From an uncultured Flavobacteriaceae bacterium (lineage in GTDB: Bacteria; Bacteroidota; Bacteroidia; Flavobacteriales; Flavobacteriaceae): a stretch of DNA of 64,000 nucleotides. Each line of letters opens with the position of its first letter. Within the stretch, counting starts at the first letter, position 1. The stretch lies in NCBI GenBank assembly GCA_947501845.1, contig CANMXP010000018.1:33186-97185 (forward strand), given 5' to 3'. A program made the translations under genes and the position numbers. Positions 9,948-19,297 of the stretch are shown here, piece after piece. The notes under the pieces were generated by a model. It saw only the letters and a list, made by a program, of their open reading frames with translations. It did no database searches and was not told where the DNA came from.

Positions 9948-10392
9948 CTTGTCCCATTACTTCTTCAGCTAAATCCGCAAAATCTATAGCCGCATCATCA
10001 ATAGCTTGTTCATACAAATCTTTATCCCATATTTCAATAATATTTATAGCCGAGGCTACTACTATATGTTTTGAAATATTAGCGAACACCGTTAAATCCT
10101 TTGGTATTAGCAAGCGCCCATTAATATCAACATCTACCATTTTTGCTCCAGCCGTGAATCTTCGAATAAAATCGTTGTTCTTCTTTTTAAACTTATTAAG
10201 CTTATTCATTTTTTGCATTAAAATTTGCCACTCACCCATTGGGTATAACTCCAAACACTTCTGAAATACAGAACGACGCAACACAAAACCATCTGGCAAA
10301 ATAGAAGACAGCTGCTTTTTTAAAGAAGCTGGCATCATCAACCTACCCTTTGCATCTACTTTGCAATCGTATGTTCCTGTTATTAAGTCCAA
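9922..10392 (-). CDS. mraZ: MraZ, AbrB-fold transcriptional regulator of the dcw cluster
   Basis: 156-residue DNA-binding protein built from two SpoVT/AbrB-like half-domains, each with a characteristic loop: DAKGRLMMPASLKK near the N-terminus and DINGRLLIPKDL near residue 90. MraZ binds tandem repeats upstream of its own gene and represses the dcw operon in bacteria where it has been tested. The target boxes can be seen about 50 bp upstream of the start codon in this window, so autoregulation is very likely. It is the first gene of the cluster and overlaps rsmH. Confidence 0.96.
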   Translation of the reverse strand: MDLITGTYDCKVDAKGRLMMPASLKKQLSSILPDGFVLRRSVFQKCLELYPMGEWQILMQKMNKLNKFKKKNNDFIRRFTAGAKMVDVDINGRLLIPKDLTVFANISKHIVVASAINIIEIWDKDLYEQAIDDAAIDFADLAEEVMGQDDEDHGIS

Positions 10393-10424
10393 AACGGTTT
10401 ATTGAAATTCTAACGTTTAAGTTT

Positions 10425-10432
10425 CAAATATA
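10425..10432 (-). promoter_or_regulatory. Putative -7 element of the dcw promoter
   Basis: On the minus strand TATATTTG matches the Bacteroidota -7 consensus TAnnTTTG exactly, about 33 nt upstream of the mraZ start codon. No TTG is present at the usual -33 distance; that position is occupied by the MraZ boxes, which suggests a weak, operator-overlapped promoter. Confidence 0.55.
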
Positions 10433-10441
10433 TTGAAAAAT

Positions 10442-10471
10442 ATACCACATTTTACCACTTTATACCACTTT
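10442..10471 (-). promoter_or_regulatory. MraZ operator: three tandem boxes at 10-bp spacing
   Basis: Read on the minus strand the region holds three direct copies of GTGGT, at 10468-10464, 10458-10454 and 10448-10444, each preceded by AAA or AAT. The copies are exactly 10 bp apart, one helical turn. This resembles the known MraZ targets, TGGGN repeats with 5-nt spacers in E. coli and AAAGTG-type boxes in Mollicutes. They lie just upstream of the -7 element of mraZ, where a bound MraZ oligomer would block RNA polymerase. Confidence 0.75.
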
Positions 10472-10631
10472 GTTAATAATTTTTCGATTAAATGAGTATT
10501 AAACGCGATTTCAATCGTTTAAAAACATGCTCATCCCTTACTATCAACATGTTAAAATCAAAAATTTAATAACATATATTTTATCAACATTCCTATAAGA
10601 AAGTTTTATTTTTGCCAAATAATTTAAATGG

Positions 10632-10660
10632 TTGAAATATGAATGAATTAACTATATTTG
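10632..10660 (+). promoter_or_regulatory. Bacteroidota-type promoter for the hydrolase-yihA pair
   Basis: TTG at 10632-10634 is followed after 18 nt by TATATTTG at 10653-10660, matching the -33/-7 consensus (TTG, then TAnnTTTG) of the primary sigma factor of Bacteroidota. Transcription would start near 10666, giving a leader of about 17 nt before the first ATG. Confidence 0.7.
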
Positions 10661-10682
10661 TTCTTAATGCAATGACCAACTA

Positions 10683-11450
10683 ATGATGATGTATCGTTTA
10701 AAAAAGGAAAAAGAATACAGCTACTTTGAAGCTGGAGAAGGTACACCTATTGTGATATTACATGGCCTTATGGGAGGGCTTAGTAATTTTAATGCTGTCT
10801 CTGATTTTTTTAGCACTAGCGGCTATAAAATAATCATTCCAGAGTTACCCGTATACAGCATGTCGTTGCTTAAAACCAATGTAAAGAGCTTTGCAAAGTA
10901 TTTACACGATTTTATTGAATTTAAAGGTTTTGATGAAGTTATTTTGCTAGGAAACTCCCTAGGTGGCCACATAGGCTTATATCATTCTAAATTATATCCT
11001 GAAAAAGTAAAGGCGTTAGTTATTACTGGCAGCTCAGGACTTTACGAAAGTGCCATGGGTGGTGGTTATACCAAACGTAGCGATTATGAGGTCATAAAAA
11101 AGAAAGCACAAGATGTTTTTTATGCCCCCGAAGTTGCTACTAAAGAGATTGTTGATGAAGTTTATGAAACCGTTAATGACCGTAATAAACTTATAAAAAC
11201 ACTGGCTATTGCCAAAAGTGCTATAAGACATAATATGGCTAAAGATCTACCCAATATGGATATACCAACTTGTATAATTTGGGGTAAAAATGATACTGTA
11301 ACACCGCCAGATGTTGCTGAAGAGTTCAACGAACTTCTACCAGACTCTGATTTATTTTGGATAGACAAATGTGGGCATGCCGCCATGATGGAACACCCAG
11401 AAGAATTCAACACTATTCTTGAAGGGTGGTTGAACAAAAGAGGGTTTTAG
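10683..11450 (+). CDS. Alpha/beta hydrolase
   Basis: 255-residue cytoplasmic serine hydrolase with no signal peptide. The oxyanion HGLMGG motif is at about residues 27-32, the nucleophile elbow GNSLG at 90-94 (Ser92), the acid in WGKNDTVTP (Asp204) and the base in [10 protein letters not shown] (His232). A complete triad and normal length indicate an active enzyme; substrate unknown. It precedes yihA by 58 bp on the same strand, a neighbour pair that may share the promoter at 10632-10660. The start is one of two consecutive ATGs (10683 or 10686). Confidence 0.85.
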   Translation: MMMYRLKKEKEYSYFEAGEGTPIVILHGLMGGLSNFNAVSDFFSTSGYKIIIPELPVYSMSLLKTNVKSFAKYLHDFIEFKGFDEVILLGNSLGGHIGLYHSKLYPEKVKALVITGSSGLYESAMGGGYTKRSDYEVIKKKAQDVFYAPEVATKEIVDEVYETVNDRNKLIKTLAIAKSAIRHNMAKDLPNMDIPTCIIWGKNDTVTPPDVAEEFNELLPDSDLFWIDKCGHAAMMEHPEEFNTILEGWLNKRGF

Positions 11451-11508
11451 TCTAAAAAAATCAAGTTTTCAATTAAATAAGATCCCTGATGTTTCAGGAG
11501 CGATAAAA

Positions 11509-12114
11509 ATGAAGGTTAAATCTGCCGAATTTGTAATGAGTAATTCTGATGTTGCCAAATGCCCTAAAAGCATGTTGCCAGAATATGCTTTTATTGGCAG
11601 AAGTAATGTCGGCAAATCGTCGCTTATAAATATGTTAACTAGTCGAAAAAGCTTGGCCAAAACATCTGGAAGACCTGGAAAAACACAACTGATAAACCAC
11701 TTTTTAATTAATAAAAATTGGCATTTGGTAGATTTGCCTGGCTATGGCTATGCACGCGTTTCTAAAAGTTCAAAAAAGGTATTTCAAAAATTTATCACAC
11801 AATATTTTGCATTTCGTGAACAACTCGTTACAGCCTTTGTCCTCGTAGATATTAGACACACCCCACAGCCTATAGACTTAGAATTCATGCAATGGTTAGG
11901 CGAAAATGGCATCCCATTCTCTATTATTTTCACTAAAGCAGATAAACTAAAACCTAAGGCTATTGAAAATCATGTGAAAGCTTATAAAGATATTCTTTTA
12001 GAAACTTGGGAAGAGATGCCAAACTATTTTGTGACTTCATCTTCAAAAGACATAGGAAAAGAAGACGTTTTAGAATATATCGATTCCTTGAACATAAATA
12101 TGAAAACAAATTAG
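11509..12114 (+). CDS. yihA: YihA/EngB (YsxC), ribosome-biogenesis GTPase
   Basis: TRAFAC-class GTPase of 201 residues needed for late assembly of the large ribosomal subunit. The G motifs are clear: G1 GRSNVGKS (30-37), G3 DLPGYGYA beginning at residue 75, and G4 TKAD (142-145), with the SSSKD G5-like element near the C-terminus. Length and motif order are standard for the EngB family. It is the second gene after the alpha/beta hydrolase; no terminator hairpin is evident after its stop, only an A-run. Confidence 0.96.
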   Translation: MKVKSAEFVMSNSDVAKCPKSMLPEYAFIGRSNVGKSSLINMLTSRKSLAKTSGRPGKTQLINHFLINKNWHLVDLPGYGYARVSKSSKKVFQKFITQYFAFREQLVTAFVLVDIRHTPQPIDLEFMQWLGENGIPFSIIFTKADKLKPKAIENHVKAYKDILLETWEEMPNYFVTSSSKDIGKEDVLEYIDSLNINMKTN

Positions 12115-12720
12115 TTTTCAAAAAAAAAATTTAAAATTCTCCCTAGCCAATCCCTCAAGATTATGATATTACTCAGAAACAAATCTCCTCTAGATAGATG
12201 CCTACAGAAGCCTAAAAACTAACAGGCATATACAATAGTGAGCCTCCTACAATCCCCCAAACAACTAATAGTACTTTAACTAATTTTGATTTTTCCTTTT
12301 TTATAATTTGAATTAACAATGCAAAGGTGTTATAAGAAAAACAAAAAAAACCTTGACTTAAGATATGTATGCATCTGTTATAAAAAGTGAGAATCTCTAA
12401 ACATCATTTTTTAAGCCACAAAAAGCTCAAAATTTATTGCACTATATTTTGCATTTATTAAGTAACTAGACACGATGTTTGTTTTGTTGGACATTTTCAA
12501 AATGAATCTAACATTATTTCTCTTACAACAATCCTATTCTTTTTTAATCGACAAACGACCTCTTTTTTTAACAAAATCGCAAGAAAAAACCCATTTGTGG
12601 TACAAATGATTAAAAAAATAGCATATAATTCCTACAATTTTGTGTTATTTTTATACGAAAGAAAAAACTTTATTTTAAAAAGTAAATTCTTACCCAAATC
12701 TTAACTAAACAATAATTTTT
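12115..12720. other. 606-bp intergenic region, no confident gene
   Basis: Very A/T-rich region between yihA and the secreted beta-helix gene. I see no RNA gene, insertion sequence or convincing promoter. TATATTTTG near 12443 is one base off the -7 consensus. On the minus strand, 12219-12340 could encode a hydrophobic tail (ending LLVVWGIVGGSLLYMPVSF) without any start codon; it may be a relic of a membrane protein or chance. Confidence 0.5.
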
Positions 12721-14943
12721 ATGGTCAAAACTATTTACAAATTAGCAAAAAAACCAAGTGTTCTTGGTTTGAATTTCTTTCTATTATCTTTTATGATAAT
12801 AAGCTCCCAAACTGTATCTGCTCAGTATACACTTGTTAATGCCAACAATACAGGTCAGGTATATCAAGGAACCGCTCCAGCAGGCACTGGTAACGTAACC
12901 GACATTCGTAATAAACTTTTTGATGCAGGCCTACCCAATGCGGTAGTAAACACAAGGTTAACGCAAGGTCATTTTGCAAACAATATAGCGCAAACAGATG
13001 CCATGAAAGAAACTGCATCAGCCTTAGCTAACAGGCCCGCCACATATACGGGTTCTGGTACAGTTATTAACCCTTCCAATCTCGAAAGCCAACGAAACGC
13101 TATTGCAGGAAATGGAGGTACATTTATTTTCAGAGGCACCATTAACCTGAATGCTGGAAACAAACTAATTAAAGTTGGCTCGAATACAACAATATGGGTA
13201 GATGGCACTATTAATTATACTGGACCAGTACTGCCTGGAACCATCCCAGATGAATATTCAGTAAGTGACGTACTTCGCGGCGTATTTGAAGTTAAAGGGT
13301 CGAATGGTAATAGAAAAAACAATGTAAAAATATTCGGAACCAAAAGAAGTAAAATAAACGGCAATAAAAGAGTTGCTGGTGTTTATTCTAAATGGGTTAA
13401 CAATTTAGAAATTGAGGGCATTAACTTTATTACTTGTCGAAATGTATTGTTTATAAATAATACTTATGGACAAAACTCGAGACTCGAAGCTAACTATATT
13501 TATGACTGTGCCAGAAGAGCTATTCACCTGAAAGCTTCTAACAATACTTTAGTAAAGAATAACTTGATGGTTAAATGCGATGTAGATGGCGTAGACTTGG
13601 ATGCCTATGTAAATGGAATTAAGTGTATTAAAAATGTAGCTTTCGATGCAGGAAGCCGCTGGCAGTATTGGACTGAGATCGCTGCTAAAAACTGTGTAAC
13701 CGATGGTAACATAGGAATACATGTTCGCAACGGAGACGGAGGTTTTCAAGAAAACGGAAGTGAAAACTCAAGACCCCAAGAACCTCCAACTCAAAATAAC
13801 TCCTGGATCAACAACCATGTCTTCTATGCGAATGATGCCAATAGTTACCGCCAAGGGTTCTCGTTTCACCCAAATAGAAAAATTGACCGACCATCAACTA
13901 CATTCAGAAATAATATTGTATGGTACACCAATTCAAATGCCTATAAAAACAATCCTAAAACGGACGACTTAAGCATCTTAAATGACGTATACTACAACTT
14001 ATATAATCCTAATACACCACCTCCAAACAACACCATTTCAATAGCCAGTTCTCCTGCCAGTGTTACATCTGGTGAAGACCTTAGTATTACCGTCAATTAC
14101 ACTTCCTCTGGTCAAAATGAAGTAGTTGCTATTGTAAATAGCCCTACTGGAACGTGGTTAAACAATGCCAAACAGACTGTTTCAGTAGGATCAGGCTCGG
14201 TGACCCTAAATGTTAGCCAAGCAACAAATTGGGCCGTTGGAAACAACTATAAATTAGAAGTTATGATTCGTCCTGTGGGTGGTTCTTACAACGACAAACT
14301 TGATTCTAAAACTACAAATTTTAACGTAGCCAATACCATTACCAATAGTATAACCATAACCAATTCTCCCACTGATATAGTGCAAGGACAAAATGTTAAC
14401 GTAACCGTCAATTACTCATCAATAGGTCAAAATGAAGTGGTAGCCATTGTAACTAGTCCCACTGGAACATGGTTGAAGAATGCTAAACAGACCGTTTCTA
14501 ACGGGCCAGGAACAGCTACTCTTTCAGTTAACCAACCAACAAACTGGACTATAGGGAACAACTACAAACTAGAGGTCATGATTCGTCCTGTGGGAGGTTC
14601 TTATAACGACAAGCTAGACTCAAAAACCACAGCATTTAATGTAAATAATTCTTTAACAAACAGATCGGCCTCTAAAGGAGATATAGCTGCAAAGGAAAGC
14701 AGAATTCTAATGTACCCTAATCCATTTAGAAATGGAAGACTCAATCTGAACTTAACTGGTGTTAGTAAAAATAGTTCGATAAGCGTTTATGACATCAAGG
14801 GCGCAATAATAACAACTCGCAAAGTTAAAACAGATAAAATGTATTTTAATTCTAACCTGTTTAAATCTAAAGGCGTATATCTTTTCCGAATTCACGATAC
14901 TGAGTTTAAAAACCCCATAGTATTGAAATTGATAGTCCAATAA
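12721..14943 (+). CDS. Secreted right-handed beta-helix protein with two repeat modules and T9SS C-terminal domain
   Basis: 740 residues with a signal peptide (about residues 1-38, ending VSAQ). Residues ~100-425 have the Asn-rich ladder pattern of a right-handed parallel beta-helix (NNLEIEGINFITCRNVLFINNTYG, IHLKASNNTLVKNNLMVKCDVDGVDLD in parts), as in many polysaccharide lyases and glycosidases. Two beta-sandwich-like modules of about 100 residues follow (~439-538 and ~542-640), almost identical in their cores (GQNEVVAIV, SPTGTWL, NYKLEVMIRPVGGSYNDKLD). The last ~80 residues, from MYPNPF near 663, are a type A T9SS sorting domain. It is likely exported to the surface or medium to act on a polysaccharide. 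No family number can be assigned by eye. It stands alone, with its own terminator. Confidence 0.8.
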   Translation: MVKTIYKLAKKPSVLGLNFFLLSFMIISSQTVSAQYTLVNANNTGQVYQGTAPAGTGNVTDIRNKLFDAGLPNAVVNTRLTQGHFANNIAQTDAMKETASALANRPATYTGSGTVINPSNLESQRNAIAGNGGTFIFRGTINLNAGNKLIKVGSNTTIWVDGTINYTGPVLPGTIPDEYSVSDVLRGVFEVKGSNGNRKNNVKIFGTKRSKINGNKRVAGVYSKWVNNLEIEGINFITCRNVLFINNTYGQNSRLEANYIYDCARRAIHLKASNNTLVKNNLMVKCDVDGVDLDAYVNGIKCIKNVAFDAGSRWQYWTEIAAKNCVTDGNIGIHVRNGDGGFQENGSENSRPQEPPTQNNSWINNHVFYANDANSYRQGFSFHPNRKIDRPSTTFRNNIVWYTNSNAYKNNPKTDDLSILNDVYYNLYNPNTPPPNNTISIASSPASVTSGEDLSITVNYTSSGQNEVVAIVNSPTGTWLNNAKQTVSVGSGSVTLNVSQATNWAVGNNYKLEVMIRPVGGSYNDKLDSKTTNFNVANTITNSITITNSPTDIVQGQNVNVTVNYSSIGQNEVVAIVTSPTGTWLKNAKQTVSNGPGTATLSVNQPTNWTIGNNYKLEVMIRPVGGSYNDKLDSKTTAFNVNNSLTNRSASKGDIAAKESRILMYPNPFRNGRLNLNLTGVSKNSSISVYDIKGAIITTRKVKTDKMYFNSNLFKSKGVYLFRIHDTEFKNPIVLKLIVQ
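14080..14640 (+). repeat. Two tandem ~300-bp coding repeats in the beta-helix gene
   Basis: The DNA around 14080-14334 and 14386-14640 encodes two copies of the same ~100-residue module, with long identical protein stretches and a period of about 306 bp. Identity is high but not perfect at DNA level, indicating an intragenic duplication that has had some time to diverge. Confidence 0.8.
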
Positions 14944-14969
14944 ACAAACTACAAATTTTATAATAAAAG

Positions 14970-14998
14970 GCTGTTCTCAACTAAGGACAGCTTTTTTA
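14970..14998 (+). terminator. Rho-independent terminator after the beta-helix gene
   Basis: GCTGTTC (14970-14976) pairs with GGACAGC (14985-14991), one G-U pair, around an 8-nt loop, followed directly by TTTTTT. It lies 27 bp after the stop codon. Confidence 0.85.
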
Positions 14999-15103
14999 TT
15001 TTATTAGCACGTGATTAACAAGAACTGAATAAATTACCTGCTTTTATGTGTATTCAGGCTGTTAAAAAATAAAAGCGTAATACCATCAAGACTAAACATC
15101 TTA

Positions 15104-16198
15104 CTAACTCTTCACATCCAAAGCATCCCTTAGCGCATTACCAATAAGCATAAATGCCATAACCAAACTCATAATGCAAAGTCCAGGTATAATGGCCAAA
15201 TAAGGTTTACCAAGTATAATATAATTATAGTGATCTTTAATCATTGCCCCCCAACTTGCCATGGGTGGCTGTGCTCCAATACCCAAAAAGCTAAGACCAC
15301 TTTCTATCAAAATAGCCCCTGCAAAATTAGCCGCCGAAATAACAATTACTGGCGCCATTATATTAGGCAAGATATGTTTGGTTATAATTCTGAAATCATT
15401 AAAACCCAAAGCTCTTGCCGCAGTTACATACTGCATTTCTTTTGCACTAATTATTTGCCCACGCACCACTCTAGCTACCTCAACCCACATAGTAAGCCCC
15501 ACAGCTATAAACACTTGCCAAAAACCTTTTCCCAATGCTAAGGTAATAGCAATAACGAGCAATAATGTTGGAATAGACCAAGTAACATTGATAATCCACA
15601 TAATAACAGCATCTATTTTGCCTCCAAAATAACCAGATACGCTGCCCATAAAAATACCTATAAGCAATGAAATAAAAACTGCTACAAATCCTATAAAAAA
15701 GGATATTCTCGCTCCTACTAATACACGGCTTAATAAATCTCTTCCGTATTTATCTGTGCCAAAAACAAAATACTTTTCTTTTATATATTTACTAACCTGA
15801 TTGTTTGGAAAAGCACTTAACGGAATCGTTTTTTCAACCCCTTCCAAGCCATCGGATGCATACTCCTTATACATGAGCATATTTTCTTCTACCGAATATT
15901 CTGAAATGGGAATCTCGGTATCAGTATTTTTCTTTCCAAAAAAAATTTTATTCACCCAACCTTGATGGGTTTCTAATTGCGACGGAATCGTTAACATATT
16001 CACCTCAAAGCCAGGTTGTTTAGAATGAATTGACAGGTGCATTTGGTTAGCATACTGCGAATTATCTGGCGCAAAAACATAAGCAAAGACAGCTACCAAA
16101 CCAACCAATACAATAAAACAAAAACTAAAAACGCCCCAAAAATTTTTTTTAAACTTCTGGAGCGCTAATTGTTTTAATGAGTTTGATTTACGACTCAT
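15104..16198 (-). CDS. ABC transporter permease, DppC/OppC type
   Basis: 364-residue inner-membrane permease of the peptide/nickel importer family. It has an N-terminal membrane segment (about 24-44), then an extended ~100-residue periplasmic loop, then the typical FGTDKYGRDLLSRVLVGARIS sequence from about 147 (the GTDxxGRDxxSR signature), and the EAA-type cytoplasmic loop around 260-279 that contacts the ATPase. The long loop after the first helix is larger than in E. coli DppC. No partner permease, ATPase or binding protein is adjacent, so the partners must be encoded elsewhere. It is co-directional with, and 9 bp after, the tail-specific protease gene. Substrate not determined. Confidence 0.85.
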   Translation of the reverse strand: MSRKSNSLKQLALQKFKKNFWGVFSFCFIVLVGLVAVFAYVFAPDNSQYANQMHLSIHSKQPGFEVNMLTIPSQLETHQGWVNKIFFGKKNTDTEIPISEYSVEENMLMYKEYASDGLEGVEKTIPLSAFPNNQVSKYIKEKYFVFGTDKYGRDLLSRVLVGARISFFIGFVAVFISLLIGIFMGSVSGYFGGKIDAVIMWIINVTWSIPTLLLVIAITLALGKGFWQVFIAVGLTMWVEVARVVRGQIISAKEMQYVTAARALGFNDFRIITKHILPNIMAPVIVISAANFAGAILIESGLSFLGIGAQPPMASWGAMIKDHYNYIILGKPYLAIIPGLCIMSLVMAFMLIGNALRDALDVKS

Positions 16199-16207
16199 AA
16201 ATAAACC

Positions 16208-18358
16208 TTATTTTCTTACCGTAGATGCTACTTTTTTGATAGGATACGATATTTTTAAATCTTCTAACACATTAAGTGCTTCTTCTATATAAACATCTTG
16301 ACTCAAAATCTTGTGCCAACGTTCACGCTTTTCTCTTAAGTCTGTCGTGTCGTTTTCAAAAAGTGATTTCTCGTAGCCATGAGATTGGAACGTTAAATTT
16401 GTTTGGTAATTTGAAATATCATCAAATTTTTTAGACTCTTCTTCATTCAAATCTAACTTTGCTTTATATGTTTTATAGTTTAATGAAAAAACCGTTTCGT
16501 CTATTTTACTCTTTACCCACTTAGCATTTTCTTCAATAAGTTTTAACTGCTCATTATTTACCATACGTTCCTTGCTCCTTCTCACGGTTTCATTGTAGTC
16601 AAAATAAGATTCCCAAGGTGTATATTCAGCAGCATCAATTTCGTCCCATGGCAATGGATTATCTTTATCTTTTTCTCCAACATCGATAAAGCTGAAACGT
16701 CCAGGAACTTTTACGTCACTTTTAACACCTTCCAGTTGTACAGAACCGCCATTAATTCTATAATATTTTTGGGTCGTTAAAGCTAAAGCTCCTAAGTCTC
16801 CACTGGTATTGCTTCTTAACATGTTATTTAAATTAATAACATTTTGAACAGTTCCTTTACCATAAGTTTGCTTACTGCCTATAATTATGGCACGTTTATA
16901 GTCTTGCATGGCAGCTGCCATAATTTCGGAAGCAGATGCCGATATTTCATTAACTAAAATAACCAAAGGACCATCCCATGCTATAGACTTATCCATATCT
17001 TTTAAAACTTCCTTAGCTTCACCAGTAGAACGCACTTGAACTACAGGGCCTTCTTTTATAAATAAACCAGCCATATCTACAACTGCAGGCAATGAACCAC
17101 CACCATTATTACGTAAATCTAAGACTAAGCCTTCCATTCCTTCAGATTTTAAACGTTCAATCTCACTCTTTACATCTTTAGCAGCATTTACATTTTTATA
17201 ATCTTTAAAATCCACATAAAAAGCAGGTAAATTAATTACTCCAAACTTTTTGTTTCCTTTATTTACTATTGAAGACTTAGCAAAGGTTTCTACAAGCTCA
17301 ACAACATCTCTTGTAATTTCTATGTCTTTAATTGTACCATCTACCTTCTTTATAGTCAATGTTACTTTAGTTCCTTTAGGGCCTTTAATATATTTTATGG
17401 CATCGTTTATACGCATACCAACTATATTTACTGGAAATTCTTCATCCTCTTGCTTTACCTTTAAAATAACGTCTTCAACTTCAAGTTTTCCACTTCTCCA
17501 AGCTGGTCCTCCTGAAATAAGTTCTACAATTTTTATGTAATCCATTCTTTTTTGCAGCCTAGCTCCAATGCCCTCTAACTTCCCAGACATACGTTGATCG
17601 AAATCTTCTTTACCTCTAGGTGCCAAATAATAAGTATGTGGATCGAATTCTTCTACAATAGTATTCACATAAATAGCAAACCAATCTTCACGTTGTAAAT
17701 CATCAATATTATCATTAAAATAAATATCAATAGAGCTCAGAGTGGCTTCACGAGCTTCTTTTTCAATTTGATCTTTTGTTTTCATTACATAAGATGGATC
17801 TTTTTCCTTTGCATCTTTTTCTTGCTCAATGATATCATCATAGTTAGAAAGTGTTGAAAATTTAAGTTGCTTTCTCCAGCGTTCTTTCATTTCTCTTTTG
17901 TTTTTTACAAACACTCTATTATCGTTATTTGTATCAAACGTTTCATCAATTGAGTAATCAAACGGTTCAGATAAAACTTCTTTATAAATCTTTTTTGCTT
18001 CTTCTATACGTTTTAACATACGCTCATGTACGACATTAAAAAAAGTAATTTCTGTCGCTTTAAGTTGATTATCAAGGAAAAATTTATATTTCTCAAAATC
18101 CCTGTAATCAGACTCATAGAAATAGCGCTTCACAGGATCTAGAACTTCAATATAATCTGAAAATAATTCGGAAGAAAATTCGTCATTCATAGCAATAGGA
18201 TCGAAATGACCTTGTTCTAAAACAAATGTTATAATTTGTACCAGTAATTTATCTTTATCTGGATTACTAAATTTCTTTGTAGTAAAACTGCATGACCCAA
18301 ATGCTAATAGCAACAAAAGTGACAAAACTTTATAATTCCTTTTCATAATTTTTCTCAT
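16208..18358 (-). CDS. prc: Carboxy-terminal (tail-specific) protease, Prc/CtpA family S41
   Basis: 716-residue periplasmic protease, probably a lipoprotein (lipobox ending FGSC, Cys23). A helical N-terminal domain is followed by a PDZ domain (GIGARLQKRMDYIKIVELISGGPA), then the S41 protease domain with the Ser in ISASASEI (about residue 474) and the general-base Lys in GSKQTYGKGTVQ (about 499), and a C-terminal domain of the Prc type. The family trims or degrades periplasmic proteins with exposed C-termini, including cell wall enzymes. The start could also be the Met at codon 5. Gene order suggests co-transcription with the downstream ABC permease. Confidence 0.93.
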   Translation of the reverse strand: MRKIMKRNYKVLSLLLLLAFGSCSFTTKKFSNPDKDKLLVQIITFVLEQGHFDPIAMNDEFSSELFSDYIEVLDPVKRYFYESDYRDFEKYKFFLDNQLKATEITFFNVVHERMLKRIEEAKKIYKEVLSEPFDYSIDETFDTNNDNRVFVKNKREMKERWRKQLKFSTLSNYDDIIEQEKDAKEKDPSYVMKTKDQIEKEAREATLSSIDIYFNDNIDDLQREDWFAIYVNTIVEEFDPHTYYLAPRGKEDFDQRMSGKLEGIGARLQKRMDYIKIVELISGGPAWRSGKLEVEDVILKVKQEDEEFPVNIVGMRINDAIKYIKGPKGTKVTLTIKKVDGTIKDIEITRDVVELVETFAKSSIVNKGNKKFGVINLPAFYVDFKDYKNVNAAKDVKSEIERLKSEGMEGLVLDLRNNGGGSLPAVVDMAGLFIKEGPVVQVRSTGEAKEVLKDMDKSIAWDGPLVILVNEISASASEIMAAAMQDYKRAIIIGSKQTYGKGTVQNVINLNNMLRSNTSGDLGALALTTQKYYRINGGSVQLEGVKSDVKVPGRFSFIDVGEKDKDNPLPWDEIDAAEYTPWESYFDYNETVRRSKERMVNNEQLKLIEENAKWVKSKIDETVFSLNYKTYKAKLDLNEEESKKFDDISNYQTNLTFQSHGYEKSLFENDTTDLREKRERWHKILSQDVYIEEALNVLEDLKISYPIKKVASTVRK

Positions 18359-18520
18359 CTATTAATATTTAATTACTTAAAAAAGCAAAACATATATTTC
18401 ACTAAAATAAGGAAAAAACCATGCCAATATAATCAATTGCCACTAATTTTTTGTTAAACTAAAGAAATTAACCGTTTACTGTCGAAATTGTGTATTTTAG
18501 CGATGCCATAGAGGAATTCA

Positions 18521-19297
18521 ATGACAGAAAAACCACTCATATTAGTTACAAACGACGACGGCATCAATGCTCCAGGTATTAGAACATTAATTTCTATTAT
18601 GAATCGTATTGGTGATGTTGTAGTTGTTGCTCCAGACAGTCCGCAAAGTGGCATGGGACATGCCATCACTTTAGACTCTACACTTTACGCCGAACGTGTA
18701 TATTTAGATGATGGTCCACAAATTGAATACAGTTGCTCTGGAACACCTGCCGACTGTGTAAAACTAGCCATTAGGGAATTATTAGACCGCAAACCAGATC
18801 TTTGTGTTTCTGGTATTAACCACGGCTCAAATTCATCAATAAACGTTATTTATTCTGGCACTATGAGTGCCGCAATTGAAGCTGGTATTGAAGGAATCCC
18901 AGCAGTTGGTTTCTCATTGCTTGATTATACTTGGAATGCTAATTTTGAAGCATCAAAAACCTATGTAAAAACAATAGTTAAACAGGTTTTAAATAATAAT
19001 TTACCAAATGGCATTGTACTAAATGTTAATGTCCCAAATATTTTAGAAGAAGACATAAAAGGCATTAAAATTTGCAGACAAGCGAAAGCAAATTGGGTTG
19101 AGGAGTTTGACAAACGTAAAAACCCGCAAGGAAAAGATTATTACTGGCTTTCTGGGAAATTTGTTAATTTGGATGGCGGTGAAGACACCGACGAATGGGC
19201 TCTAGAACAGGGATATATTTCTGTAGTACCTATCCAATTTGACTTAACTGCGCATGAATACATTAAAAATTTAAATACTTGGAATTTGAATGATTAA
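18521..19297 (+). CDS. surE: SurE, 5'-nucleotidase/polyphosphatase
   Basis: 258-residue metal-dependent survival protein that dephosphorylates nucleoside 5'-monophosphates. The metal-binding N-terminal motif ILVTNDDGINAPGI, the APDSPQSGMGHAIT stretch and the SGINHGSN motif are hallmark sequences, and length is standard. It is divergent from prc with a 162-bp spacer. Its last 8 nt overlap the start of the next small membrane-protein gene, so the two are probably translationally coupled. Confidence 0.96.
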   Translation: MTEKPLILVTNDDGINAPGIRTLISIMNRIGDVVVVAPDSPQSGMGHAITLDSTLYAERVYLDDGPQIEYSCSGTPADCVKLAIRELLDRKPDLCVSGINHGSNSSINVIYSGTMSAAIEAGIEGIPAVGFSLLDYTWNANFEASKTYVKTIVKQVLNNNLPNGIVLNVNVPNILEEDIKGIKICRQAKANWVEEFDKRKNPQGKDYYWLSGKFVNLDGGEDTDEWALEQGYISVVPIQFDLTAHEYIKNLNTWNLND

